Origin: Psychrobacillus sp042945595
GTDB taxonomy: Bacteria; Bacillota; Bacilli; Bacillales_A; Planococcaceae
Assembly: GCF_042945595.1 (NCBI RefSeq)
Contig: NZ_CP168493.1
Coordinates: 3,658,001-3,722,000 of the forward strand
Length of the DNA: 64,000 nucleotides
Direction of reading: 5' to 3'
Shown: positions 33,716 to 42,562 of the stretch, in pieces
Layout: each line of letters starts with the position of its first letter
Numbering within the stretch: position 1 is the first letter of the stretch
The notes under the pieces: model-generated
Database searches by the model: none
Seen by the model: only the letters and a program-made list of their open reading frames with translations
Told to the model about the DNA's origin: nothing
Translations under genes and position numbers: made by a program

Positions 33716-34909
33716 CTAAAATAATTTAAACTTTCTATGACGACTAATCAAGAAAGTAACGAACAGTAAAATACATGTACATAATCCTATTATAAAAAGT
33801 CCGGTACCAAATGTAAGTCCATCGGTAGCATAGAGAAAGTTCCGATACCCGGAAATAATTTGTCCTACTTGGACATAACTCGTTGGATACCACTGAACAT
33901 CCCGAATAGCTCCAATTCCTCTAACGTAGTACATAAATTCAGCAACAACAAACACGCAGCCTACTACTAAATTTGCAAACTCGTTTTTTAAAATCACACT
34001 TACAAGTAGAAGCAGAGAAACGATGAATAAAAACCAGAACATAATGAATATCATGTTCTCCATTAAATATTGCCACATCATTATATTTGAAAAGTATTTT
34101 TCACCAGGTTTAATAATCGGAACAGGCAACCATAAATCACCAAACCCATTTCGAGCCCCTATTATCAATAAACCTACGGAAAGTGGGATAATCGCTAGTA
34201 TACTTCCCAGTAAGGAAACCACTCCCTTAACCAGCAACTTTCCCCAATCTGAAAATGGCAAACCCTGTAACAATGTTGGATTCCGTCGATCCTTCATCAC
34301 AATATCCACTGTGAAAAGTATACAGCAAACAAGGAGGATGAGCGGCAGATAAGCTTGTAACAAACGTTGCAATGTTTGAAACGCAGTTCTTTCCTCGAAA
34401 ACATTTACGGATAAATTTGATTTCCCTTCTGTATATCCTTCGAAGCGACTTGCAGTATATAAATACGCATAATGCCCGTCCACCCACGCGTAAGTATTTC
34501 CATATGTGTAATACCTAGGATTGTATAATAGCAAATCACCTCCATATCGATAAATCATCCCATCAGAGTACGTATACCATTTAAATGTGGCCTCCGCATA
34601 ATCATTTAGTTTGTGCTGCTTGATAGCGTCTAATCTTTCTTTATCGTATTTATTCCATTCAGGGTATATCTCAGCAGCAAATCTAGTATTATAGTGCGTC
34701 CACTTATGAATCACTACACGTTTTAGAAATTTTTCCCTCGTTAAATACCGTGCCTCTATTTCACTTACATCTACTTTTTCGATAGGATCATATTCTGGAG
34801 CGATTTTTAGTGCATAATAGCACGAAAAGAAAAGTAGAATGACATAAATTGCGATATTCTTTTTATTGCTCATAAATTGAAAAAACTCCATCTTAAAATA
34901 TGCGCTCAT
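33716..34909 (-). CDS. ABC-2 family permease with large outer loop
   Basis: The 397-residue protein has one N-terminal helix (IAIYVILLFFSCYYALKIA), then an extracellular domain of about 160 residues rich in Tyr and Trp, then six helices ending in RHRKFKLF. This is the architecture of ABC-2 permeases of peptide or lantibiotic immunity exporters. It lies 12 bases after a similar permease and 23 before the ATPase. AAGGGAGTG precedes the ATG. Confidence 0.82.
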   Translation of the reverse strand: MSAYFKMEFFQFMSNKKNIAIYVILLFFSCYYALKIAPEYDPIEKVDVSEIEARYLTREKFLKRVVIHKWTHYNTRFAAEIYPEWNKYDKERLDAIKQHKLNDYAEATFKWYTYSDGMIYRYGGDLLLYNPRYYTYGNTYAWVDGHYAYLYTASRFEGYTEGKSNLSVNVFEERTAFQTLQRLLQAYLPLILLVCCILFTVDIVMKDRRNPTLLQGLPFSDWGKLLVKGVVSLLGSILAIIPLSVGLLIIGARNGFGDLWLPVPIIKPGEKYFSNIMMWQYLMENMIFIMFWFLFIVSLLLLVSVILKNEFANLVVGCVFVVAEFMYYVRGIGAIRDVQWYPTSYVQVGQIISGYRNFLYATDGLTFGTGLFIIGLCTCILLFVTFLISRHRKFKLF

Positions 34910-34921
34910 TATCTCACTCCC

Positions 34922-36040
34922 TTATACCTTTTTTAGTTTCCCAGTAGTCAAAAATAACTTTACAGCGACTATCATTATGCCAATACTTATCCCGATATAA
35001 ATAAGTCCATATGTGCTATTTAAGGCGACAGGTTTGGCAAGGTCGAGTGTCTGACCATTCAATACGCTAGAAAAGTTCAAATAGTTAAATGGATTAAACG
35101 GAATAAGATTCGTCATGCTTGGAAATAACATAGGGAGAACATACAATAACAATTGCACAAATAGCGTCAAATACATATTCTTCAACAAAACATTCAATAT
35201 GACAGATAAAAGAATAGCGAAAATGGAGATTAAAACCATGTATAGTAAGGATATACCTAAATATTTGTATATTGTATAAACATCAAAATCACCATTAAAA
35301 ATAGCGATAGGATAGGAAGGGTCCCCTAATCCTTCCAAATGAATTAATGGCAGGCTGCAAACAAATAATAACAAGATAAATACACCTACTAGGAACATGG
35401 ATGAGATACATTTAGCTATAACGTACTTATCAAACGATACTGGATAGCCTTTAATCAAAGACGTATGCCGGAATTCTTCTATCATGATCCCGCATGAAAA
35501 AAAGGCTATAAAAATAAACCAAACGGATCCGAGCATACCAAATAGATAAGAAATAAATGGAAAAAATAACAATGGATTCGTGGATAACGGAATTTCTGTT
35601 TTCTTCATATATTGATATAATACGCTATCTAATTGATTTACCCTTATAGAAGGTAGATTACTCGCAACCTTATCATATCCCTCCATGTCAAATGCCTTAT
35701 CTCTTAAGTCTGCAAATTCTATCGCTGTATCCAAAAGCAATTCAGGTAGATCCATCCTTATAGCCATACGTTGCTTGGAAACTAATTGTTGCTGGAGCAC
35801 TAAATTCCTATATAGTTGGCTGCCTCCCCCTTTTGGAGTGGCGTCTACATTTTGAAATTTAGTCAACGCGGAAGTGAGTGATTGATATTCAATTGATTGT
35901 TCTTTTATTCCGTTTCCTAAATCCTCCGTTTTTACAAAAAAAATCATGCTAAAAACAAATGCTGCCACAGCAATACAAGTAAAAATATTTTTTTTATTTG
36001 ATTTCTCTAAAATAAAAAAAATCTTTAAAATTCTCCACAT
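34922..36040 (-). CDS. ABC-2 family permease, first gene of exporter unit
   Basis: The 372-residue protein has an N-terminal helix (IFTCIAVAAFVFSMIFFV), an external domain of about 130 residues and six C-terminal helices. It pairs with the following permease to make a heterodimeric channel. The ATG at 36040 is six bases after GGGGG, better than the in-frame ATG at 36046. No regulator or precursor peptide gene was found next to it. Confidence 0.8.
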   Translation of the reverse strand: MWRILKIFFILEKSNKKNIFTCIAVAAFVFSMIFFVKTEDLGNGIKEQSIEYQSLTSALTKFQNVDATPKGGGSQLYRNLVLQQQLVSKQRMAIRMDLPELLLDTAIEFADLRDKAFDMEGYDKVASNLPSIRVNQLDSVLYQYMKKTEIPLSTNPLLFFPFISYLFGMLGSVWFIFIAFFSCGIMIEEFRHTSLIKGYPVSFDKYVIAKCISSMFLVGVFILLLFVCSLPLIHLEGLGDPSYPIAIFNGDFDVYTIYKYLGISLLYMVLISIFAILLSVILNVLLKNMYLTLFVQLLLYVLPMLFPSMTNLIPFNPFNYLNFSSVLNGQTLDLAKPVALNSTYGLIYIGISIGIMIVAVKLFLTTGKLKKV

Positions 36041-36894
36041 AAGCATCCCCCAAAATACTAATCTCTTTATTAAATAAGTATCATTATAATTAGTGATAAG
36101 ACTTGTATTATTTTTTTCAACTATTAACTATAGTAATATTGAAATACACTGACAACATTACTAATTTTCATGTCCTCAGTTAAAATAATCTAGCATTCTA
36201 TGATAATAACTTTCTCAATTAGCAAATAATAAAAGAACGTACACCACTGCTGAATGGCAAATGCATGTCTACATCAAATTTATCTGTACTCGCTCATTCA
36301 ATAACCTGTCTTTGATACTCTGTTAACACGAAATTCTTTGTCATCACATTGTTTATTTCAACTGAAATAAACAAAACTGCAATCTAAAACCTATTGTAAT
36401 TACGGAAAATTCAGTTAAATATGATTAGTTTTGTTCCAAATTTGATAAAAACTCACGCAATCCACTTGACCTAATACCTTTTAATCTCGTAGATCACTCT
36501 AATGAAGAAACACCTAAGATTTCATCAAAGCTCTCAAACTGCTTCAATACTAGCCGTGCTAATTCCGCTTTTTCAACTTTCAGACGTTCTTTTTTCTTTG
36601 GACATAAGAACACCCCTCTAGACAATCATATCTAAAGGGGTAAAATAGTGCAACATTTTTACAAATATTCAAACTTCAATAAAAGTCGTTAATTTCTTTT
36701 ATAAATGGTCAATTATTGTACTTTTGGAATAAAAATTTATTAAAACAAGTAACAAACCCTTCTTTGATGATAAAAGAAAAAACATTCAGAAAAAAATTTA
36801 ATCACTTCTTATGCTCGTCATTAATGAACAGCTCCATCGGTGTCTTTAATACGTAGAACAAGCCAATAAAAATTAATGCCACTCGTTGTCTTTT
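36041..36894. other. 850-base gene-free stretch with decayed coding scraps
   Basis: There is no intact gene. Minus-strand scraps are protein-like: 36216..36344 contains TKNFVLTEYQRQVIE, an in-frame stop, then STDKFDVDMHLPFSSGV; 36494..36615 encodes ERLKVEKAELARLVLKQF and FDEILGVSSLE. At 36612-36662 there is a hairpin ACCCCTCTAGA/TCTAAAGGGGT followed by a segment shared with 45593-45650 (repeat C). Confidence 0.5.
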
Positions 36895-37533
36895 TTATTT
36901 CTTGACTTTTGAAATAGTCATCCCATCACCGATTGGAATAATAACAGATTCTAATTGAGGATGATTAGCCACAATTTCATTGAATTTCTTCATTAACTCA
37001 GTATAACGTTTAGGTTTAGCCCCTTGGTCTGCTACGCTACCACCTGCAAGTACGTTATCAGTAACTATTAAAGCACCCGAATCTGCTAGACTAATACAAT
37101 ATTCTAAGTAATTTTCATAATTATCTTTATCCGCGTCAATAAAGAAAAAATCAAATCGCTTATTATCCCCAACTAGTTTTTCAAGACTCTGCAATGCTGC
37201 TCCGGTAATGTATGATACTTGATCTCCAAAGCCGGCTTTAGATAAATTGCTATGCGCTAACTGTGCATATCTCTCCTCTAATTCAAGGGAAGTTAATTTT
37301 CCTTCTCTATCAAATCCTCTAGCAAGGCAAATTCCGCTATAGCCACCAAGAGCACCTATTTCAAGAACATTTTTAGCCCCTGAAATTGATATAAGCATGG
37401 TTAGAAGTTTTCCAGAGGAAGGAGATACCGATATGGAAGGCATTCCGTTTTCTTCGATGGACGAAATGACTTCCTCCAAAAGTGCATCCTGATTATGAAA
37501 CACTGAATCAATATAGCTGTTAATTTGTTTCAT
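36895..37533 (-). CDS. SAM-dependent O-methyltransferase (class I, YrrM-like)
   Basis: The 212-residue methyltransferase has the SAM motif VLEIGALGGYSGICLARGF, the acidic SLELEE, FDFFFIDADKDNY and LIVTDNVLAGGSVAD, which in catechol-type O-methyltransferases hold SAM and a divalent metal. It would methylate a small hydroxylated substrate. The ATG at 37533 follows GGAAGGAA; the gene overlaps the end of the preceding one, so the pair is co-translated and shares the GTATAC-operator promoter. Confidence 0.88.
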   Translation of the reverse strand: MKQINSYIDSVFHNQDALLEEVISSIEENGMPSISVSPSSGKLLTMLISISGAKNVLEIGALGGYSGICLARGFDREGKLTSLELEERYAQLAHSNLSKAGFGDQVSYITGAALQSLEKLVGDNKRFDFFFIDADKDNYENYLEYCISLADSGALIVTDNVLAGGSVADQGAKPKRYTELMKKFNEIVANHPQLESVIIPIGDGMTISKVKK

Positions 37534-37900
37534 TAAATTCAATTCCTTCCTCATTATTATCTAAAGACTTTTCACTATCCTCCACCAAATTTTCTTCTCC
37601 TTCATTATCTTTGGGTGTTTCCATTGTCTCGTTCTCATGAATTTCAAATAACTGAACAAATTCGTTTATTACCATGTCCATGGCTTTTAATTCACCGACT
37701 AAAATTGGTTGAATAGATTGAAACTCTGGTTTATCTAACTGTTCCATAATGGTTGAACGTTTAAGATTCATCCTCTCTAAAAAAGCAATTGCTCTACCTC
37801 GACGAAATGTTTTCGGTCCATGTGAACCATCTCTTCCTCTGTAACGCTCACCACGATGATGCCCCTCACTCTTAAAGTCCTTGATTTTTTCATTTCTCAT
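37520..37900 (-). CDS. Uncharacterised charged protein, operon partner of methyltransferase
   Basis: The 126-residue protein has a basic, Gly/His/Arg-rich N-terminus (HHRGERYRGRDGSHG), a conserved-looking middle (FRRGRAIAFLERMNLKRSTI and QSIQPILVGELKAMDMVINEF) and a very acidic tail (over 30 residues rich in Glu, Asp and Asn). I recall similar proteins in Bacilli but know no function. AAAGGTG precedes the ATG. The core is helical and could be a small DNA- or protein-binding regulator; the operators just upstream make autoregulation conceivable. Confidence 0.75.
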   Translation of the reverse strand: MRNEKIKDFKSEGHHRGERYRGRDGSHGPKTFRRGRAIAFLERMNLKRSTIMEQLDKPEFQSIQPILVGELKAMDMVINEFVQLFEIHENETMETPKDNEGEENLVEDSEKSLDNNEEGIEFNETN

Positions 37901-37916
37901 AATAAATCACCTTTCT

Positions 37917-37985
37917 TTGTATACAATTGTATACAATTAGATATATAGAATTGTATACAAACGTATACATGTTGTCAATGTTTGT
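37917..37985 (-). promoter_or_regulatory. Promoter with four GTATAC operator cores
   Basis: Two 20-base palindromic blocks, TTGTATACAATTGTATACAA (37917-37936) and TTGTATACAAACGTATACAT (37951-37970), each carry two GTATAC cores 10 bases apart. On the minus strand TTGACA and TACAAT are 17 bases apart across the second block. The regulator should therefore occlude the promoter. GntR or MarR proteins use such sites; which one acts here is unknown. Confidence 0.8.
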
Positions 37986-37994
37986 TCAAACGGA

Positions 37995-38024
37995 TAATGT
38001 TAGGTAATGTTAGGTAATGTTAGG
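37995..38024 (+). repeat. Three exact 10-base tandem repeats
   Basis: TAATGTTAGG occurs three times in direct succession and runs straight into repeat A copy 10, whose first GG it supplies. Confidence 0.85.
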
Positions 38025-38075
38025 TACCAGGTTCTCATTCGATTCGGAATTATGTTAGAACCTGGCACCTGAAAA
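38023..38075 (+). repeat. Dispersed hairpin repeat A, copy 10
   Basis: GGTACCAGGTTCTCATTCG and TTAGAACCTGGCACCTG form the arms. It is one of the best preserved copies. Confidence 0.8.
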
Positions 38076-38149
38076 CTTACCAACGGGTGTGATTGAACAG
38101 CAGGAGTAGAGAGAGTAGCTCGTGATTAATCATAGAAAGGAGCAGTATT

Positions 38150-38677
38150 ATGAATTTTAATTTGAAAGAAGCCATTGAGGTTTTGGAGCGTACACCACAT
38201 ACATTGGAATGTTTTTTATCTGGTTTATCTGATGAATGGTTGCAATGCAATGAAGGGGAAGGAACCTGGAATGTCACAGAAGTAATTGAGCACTTCATTG
38301 AGGGAGAGAAAAATAATTGGATACCAAGGATAGAAATTATTCTTCAGGAAGGTGAAAATAAATTTTTTCCCCCATTTGATCGTTATTTTCACTTAAATGA
38401 AAGGTCTGAAAGATCTATTGAACAAAAGTTACTTGAATTTAAAACGATTAGAACGCAAAATATAACCAGACTTAAGGTTCTTATTGAACCTGAATTGCAT
38501 CTTGAATTGACGGGGTTACATCCTGCATTTGGTGTAGTGAAGTTAAGAGAATTGCTTTCTACGTGGGTTGCTCATGATTTAACGCATATTGCTCAAATCG
38601 TAAGGGTAATGGCTGAGAGATACAGAGCGGACGTTGGCCCTTGGAAAGAATATTTAGGTATATTGAAAAAACAATAA
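38150..38677 (+). CDS. DinB-superfamily protein (DinB_2-like)
   Basis: The 175-residue protein has the DinB-type four-helix pattern with metal-site histidines in TEVIEHFIEGE and STWVAHDLTHIAQIVRVMAERY. Relatives include bacillithiol-related transferases and proteins of unknown role. AAAGGAGC precedes the ATG. It is followed by a decayed gene rather than an operon partner. It is not closely similar to the DinB-family protein at 12429. Confidence 0.85.
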   Translation: MNFNLKEAIEVLERTPHTLECFLSGLSDEWLQCNEGEGTWNVTEVIEHFIEGEKNNWIPRIEIILQEGENKFFPPFDRYFHLNERSERSIEQKLLEFKTIRTQNITRLKVLIEPELHLELTGLHPAFGVVKLRELLSTWVAHDLTHIAQIVRVMAERYRADVGPWKEYLGILKKQ

Positions 38678-38681
38678 AAGA

Positions 38682-38909
38682 ATTATTCAAATCATAAAAA
38701 GATATATATTTCAGAAATTAGGTCTTGAGAAAACCCATAATACACCTTCATTAAAGCTACTAAAGATGATGTTTCCATGGAATACAGATTATCAAAATTA
38801 TGAGCGAGAAAGTATATTAAACATTCTTAAACCATACACAGAAAAAGTTCTAGTGATTAAGACCAAGAATGATTTGTATAATTTATTAAACCTAATAATA
38901 GGTAAATGA
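38682..38909 (+). pseudogene. C-terminal remnant resembling a P-loop nucleotide kinase
   Basis: Without an ATG, a frame reads FPWNTDYQNYERESILNILK, then EKVLVIKTKNDLYNLLNLI and a stop. The layout resembles the tail of adenylate-kinase-like topology modulation proteins (FlaR type). The P-loop half is absent. The identification is tentative. Confidence 0.4.
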
Positions 38910-39169
38910 AATTTTTGGCATAATAATACAAAAAACCAATCATAACCAAAGTGATAAAGCAACAAACTTTTTTGCGAACATCGTGACTTAATTCTAAGCA
39001 GCACATCTTTTTTTTACATCGCGACTTTATTTTAAATCAACAACTAACCTCCCTCTATAAACGTTGATACCTCAATGTTTATAGAGGGAGGTTTGTTGAA
39101 AAGTATCATAATTTTAGTTGAACTATATGCAAACGTACACCCTTTTTTTGGGGGGATATTAAATACCGT

Positions 39170-39223
39170 GTACCAGGTTCCCATTGAATTCAGAGTTGTG
39201 TTAGAACCCGGTACCTGAAATTA
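39170..39223 (+). repeat. Dispersed hairpin repeat A, copy 11
   Basis: GTACCAGGTTCCCATTGAATT and TTAGAACCCGGTACCTG. The last copy in the window; it lies directly before the broken symporter gene. Confidence 0.8.
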
Positions 39224-39227
39224 AGGC

Positions 39228-39679
39228 CCTGGATTATTATTTATTGTACTACCTGCTGTCTTTGATCAAATTATTTTTGGTGAAGCTTTCTTATTAGGGT
39301 TTTTAGCATTATTTTTATTCGCCAACGAACAAAATATGCCTATTTTATTGGTGTTTTAATTTTCGCAGTAGGTGTTCCTTCAGCATTATCCTATAGCGTA
39401 TTTGCTTATATTTTAATCTTCTCGAAGAATATTTTTGACTCAGCTGATTATTTAGTTAGTAATATTTTAATGCCACTAGGTGTGTTCTTAATCTCTATTT
39501 TCATACCATTGAAGATTAAGAAAAGTACTTTACGAGAAGAACTATTACAACATTCTCGTTTAGGATCTTCTGCATTTAATATTTGGCTCTTCATTATGAA
39601 GTACATTATCCCTCTAATCATTATCATCGTATTCCTTGATATTACGGGCATACTCGATAAAACTATTGCACTTTTTTAA
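39228..39679 (+). pseudogene. Sodium-dependent (NSS-family) transporter, broken
   Basis: Two frames together give the C-terminal part of a neurotransmitter:sodium symporter family protein: GLLFIVLPAVFDQIIFGEAF with FLALFLFA in one frame, then KYAYFIGVLIFAVGVPSALS, FSKNIFDSADYLVSNILMP and KYIIPLIIIIVFLDITGIL in another. The join near 39325 shifts frame and omits the helices between. The N-terminal two thirds are missing, and repeat A copy 11 ends just before the fragment. Confidence 0.8.
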
Positions 39680-39716
39680 GATGAAACCACCTGGGTTTTA
39701 AGTGCATATAAAGAAT

Positions 39717-39864
39717 TGGAATAAAGTTAGATTAAAAATATTACTTGAAGAATTATATAGCAACAAACGAAAAAATCCATTTTGAAAAAAGTTTGATCAA
39801 AATGGATTCTTCGTTTGAAAATGTAGGTTTAGTTTTTATAAAAAAGTTTGATCATTTTTCTGTT
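39717..39864. repeat. Dispersed repeat B, copy 3 (long form)
   Basis: TTGGAATAAAGTTAGATTAA, then ATCCATTTTGAAAAAAGTTT and TGATCAAAATGGATTC forming a hairpin, then TTTTTATAAAAAAGTTTGAT. The last 90 bases match the copy at 43799-43945 almost base for base. Confidence 0.75.
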
Positions 39865-40011
39865 TGATATAAAACTAACTCATAGTATTATTGAAGTAAA
39901 ATCTACTTTTACTGAACCTCCATGTAAAATAAAAGTAGTAAAATGTTACAATCAAATGGCACTACAAAGTAATCGAGATGGTAAAGGTTAATATCACTTA
40001 AAAATAATAAA

Positions 40012-40049
40012 AAGAAGGCTATTTACAATCCTCTGTAAATAGCCTTCTT
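40012..40049 (-). terminator. Terminator of padR-like gene
   Basis: Perfect 16-base arms AAGAAGGCTATTTACA and TGTAAATAGCCTTCTT with a six-base loop are followed on the minus strand by TTTATTATTTTT. Confidence 0.9.
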
Positions 40050-40050
40050 C

Positions 40051-40590
40051 CTATATTTCCTCTTTTTGAATATGGTTAATTAATCTCTCAAAATACTGTA
40101 TTGAAGAGTTTACTCTATAGTTTGCATAATCCCCAATAAAGTCTGCTAATACTTCTTTCCCTGGTTCCATAAAATGTTGTCTCTCAAATTTAGACATCTT
40201 GTCCCAAGTCGTTTTTATCTCATTTACCTTTTTTTCTAATATACCGATGACTTTATCTCGATCCACATATTTCATATTGGCTAAACCAATGACCATACTA
40301 CCGATTGTGTCTGCATTTTCAAAGAGTTTATAGATTTTTTTCGGTAATATTTCTCGGCCTTTTTCAGTGATTGCAAATACTTGTTTATCTGGTCGATGCT
40401 CTTCTTTAATGATTTCTTTTGCCTCAATGAAGCCTTGCTTCGCTAATGATTCAAAATGGTAATATAACTTGCTTTCAGTTAGACCATTTATCGTATCAAG
40501 TGGCTGTAATTCTGAGATTTGTTTTTTCAATTTATAAGGGTAATTATTTTCTTCCATAAGCTTAGTCAGAATGAAAATTTGAATTGCCAT
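40051..40590 (-). CDS. PadR-family transcriptional regulator
   Basis: The 179-residue protein has an N-terminal winged helix (MAIQIFILTKLMEENNYPYKLKKQI, ESKLYYHFESLAKQGFIEAKE, YAITEKGREILP-like end) and a C-terminal helical Vir-like dimerisation domain. PadR regulators respond to phenolics or drugs. It lies 60 bases downstream of a YhgE/Pip-type exporter gene and likely controls it. AAGGAGC precedes the ATG. Confidence 0.88.
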   Translation of the reverse strand: MAIQIFILTKLMEENNYPYKLKKQISELQPLDTINGLTESKLYYHFESLAKQGFIEAKEIIKEEHRPDKQVFAITEKGREILPKKIYKLFENADTIGSMVIGLANMKYVDRDKVIGILEKKVNEIKTTWDKMSKFERQHFMEPGKEVLADFIGDYANYRVNSSIQYFERLINHIQKEEI

Positions 40591-40656
40591 TATTTCAGCT
40601 CCTTAGGCAAATATTAGTTCTATTGTATCAAAACTAATCATTTACTTCAGCAGAAT

Positions 40657-41817
40657 TTAAACTTTTGCAGATTCTCTTGAATCCTCTACTAGCACTGGCT
40701 TGTGTAAGATCCAAACGATAACAATGTTAATTAGCATCGCTACTATACCAACTAAAGCTAACCCTAACAAATAAGGGCTTACACTTGTACTACCAAAAAT
40801 ATTCGCAAAGTAAGCTTGCACTGAATAATACATCGGTGTAATATGGCTCGCCCACTCATAAGGTGCATACATCATATCACGTGAAATCGTTGCACCATTA
40901 GCAATCGTTTGAACTAATAAAATTGGGATATTTAAGATCATGCCTGCTTCACCAATTAAGAATACTACAATTGCTGTGAAGTTAAAGCATACCCAATAGT
41001 TCAGGATTTGTTGTCCCCAAATTTGGAAGAATAAATCTCCGCTTAAATCATTGATACCAAACGCTATACCTGCTGAAGCTAAACCAGCAATAACACCAAT
41101 AAGGATTGCTGTTAATTGTACATAAATGAATAAACGTGTTTTCGTAGCTCTCCCGCGATTTACTTTAAACGCTCCAACTAATTGCATCGCCGCAATCATC
41201 GCCCCTACATATAAGGACATAGTTAAGAACATTGGTAACATATTGTTATGCATACCATCTGGAATGTCATTAATTTTAACAACATTACCTACATAACTGT
41301 TTTCAATCAGCTCAGCCATTTCTTTTGCTTGCTCTTCTGGTACATTAAAGTTCATTAAAATACCTTGTGCTGTTTGCTGTGAGAATTGGCCACTTAATTG
41401 CTCATTAATTTGAGAAACAACTTGTGTCATAGAAGATGATACAACTGTTGCCCCTGCTTCGTTGAGAGTGAAATCAATGCTTGATGATACATCACTATTT
41501 CGTAAATCAGCTGAAAATGTTTCTGGAATATGGATAACTAAAGCTAATTCGTTATCTTCTAAATTTTTTAAAGCCGCTTTATTCGAAATGTTTGTTTTTA
41601 TATTCTCAAATGGGAGTTGTTCTACTAAGCTCTCTGTAATTTGAGCTCCAGATTCTCCTACATCATCATTAATAATGGCAATCGGTAATTGATCGATATT
41701 CCCAGGAATTGCTGTATAACCTGGCAAAAAGATTCCTAACATACACACTGCATAAAAAACACCCATAAATATAGAGCCTATGGCACCTTTACTCTTCAAA
41801 AACTCTGTAAATTTCAT
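40657..41817 (-). CDS. YhgE/Pip-type ABC-2 membrane protein
   Basis: The 386-residue protein has an N-terminal helix, an extracellular domain with LPIAIINDDVGESGAQITESL and DNELALVIHIPETFSADLRN, and about six C-terminal helices; this is the YhgE/Pip family related to type VII-associated and ABC-2 exporters. The ATG at 41817 follows AAAGGG by eight bases and starts at the usual family N-terminus; the upstream in-frame extension is AT-rich leader. It is probably regulated by the PadR protein. Confidence 0.85.
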   Translation of the reverse strand: MKFTEFLKSKGAIGSIFMGVFYAVCMLGIFLPGYTAIPGNIDQLPIAIINDDVGESGAQITESLVEQLPFENIKTNISNKAALKNLEDNELALVIHIPETFSADLRNSDVSSSIDFTLNEAGATVVSSSMTQVVSQINEQLSGQFSQQTAQGILMNFNVPEEQAKEMAELIENSYVGNVVKINDIPDGMHNNMLPMFLTMSLYVGAMIAAMQLVGAFKVNRGRATKTRLFIYVQLTAILIGVIAGLASAGIAFGINDLSGDLFFQIWGQQILNYWVCFNFTAIVVFLIGEAGMILNIPILLVQTIANGATISRDMMYAPYEWASHITPMYYSVQAYFANIFGSTSVSPYLLGLALVGIVAMLINIVIVWILHKPVLVEDSRESAKV

Positions 41818-41866
41818 ATTGTAATCCCTTTCTAAATATCTATTTGTTATTTCATTATTAATTAAA

Positions 41867-41880
41867 TTAAAGTACTTTAA
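41867..41880 (-). promoter_or_regulatory. Palindrome upstream of YhgE-like gene
   Basis: TTAAAGTACTTTAA is a perfect 14-base palindrome 50 bases before the start codon, with a further CTTTAA half-site next to it. It is a candidate PadR operator. Confidence 0.5.
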
Positions 41881-42418
41881 TTGAACCACTTTAACTGAAC
41901 CACGTTTAGTATCTTATAAGATTAAAGTTTCAATTGCAATCAAAAAGTATAGTATGGCCAATTTTGTTGTTAATTTTTGTCCAAGTTATGAAAACGAGAG
42001 GATCGTTACTAACCATAAGTGATCTAAACTTATTAAAAAATAAGTACATCGCTAATAAAATAACACCGCCATAGCAAATCCAATTCGAACAAGGGGAGAT
42101 CCTAATTTATTTTTACAATCTTGGTGTTACTAAATAAAACAACTTTTAACTCATCATTAGCTCTCTAAAATTTCCAACTATTTAATTCATGAATTATAAC
42201 TGAATAAAATGAATTGATCTTATCAATCTTGCCCTAAAATAAAAATAAACACTGTTCCTTTTTTACAGGAAAGCGCCTCATTTCTGAAGATAGTTGAATA
42301 TACTTTTGTCTCAATTGGTCTTTAAAAAAAGCTACATTAAATTTATTGGTATATTTCGAACAAATCATAATCTTTTTTTGGGATCCTTACTGTATAAATT
42401 ACAAAAGGGGCAATTCAA

Positions 42419-42562
42419 ATGACTTTAGCGAACATAATAGCTGATATTTTTTCTTTAAACGATAGGGACAAAGAATCCATTTTAGATTATCTAACTCGCC
42501 ATTTCTCGGCGTCGACTTTACAGCAAGGAGCTTTAATCGGTGAATTGTTCAGTTACAATTAA
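42419..42562 (+). CDS. Short ORF with good ribosome site, possible transposase remnant
   Basis: A 47-codon frame (MTLANIIADIFSLNDRDKES, then ILDYLTRHF) follows AAAGGGG by eight bases. About 60 bases after its stop, another frame has RCKHCKSHYIFFTDINK with a CxxC pair. Together they resemble the beginning of an IS1595-type transposase with an internal deletion, but this is weak. The rest of 41881-42759 shows no gene. Confidence 0.35.
   Translation: MTLANIIADIFSLNDRDKESILDYLTRHFSASTLQQGALIGELFSYN

Noticed and set aside
37917..37970. GTATAC array considered as a CRISPR-like or direct-repeat array
   Set aside because: Only four 6-base cores in two palindromes, with no spacers of constant length; the promoter overlap explains it better as operators.
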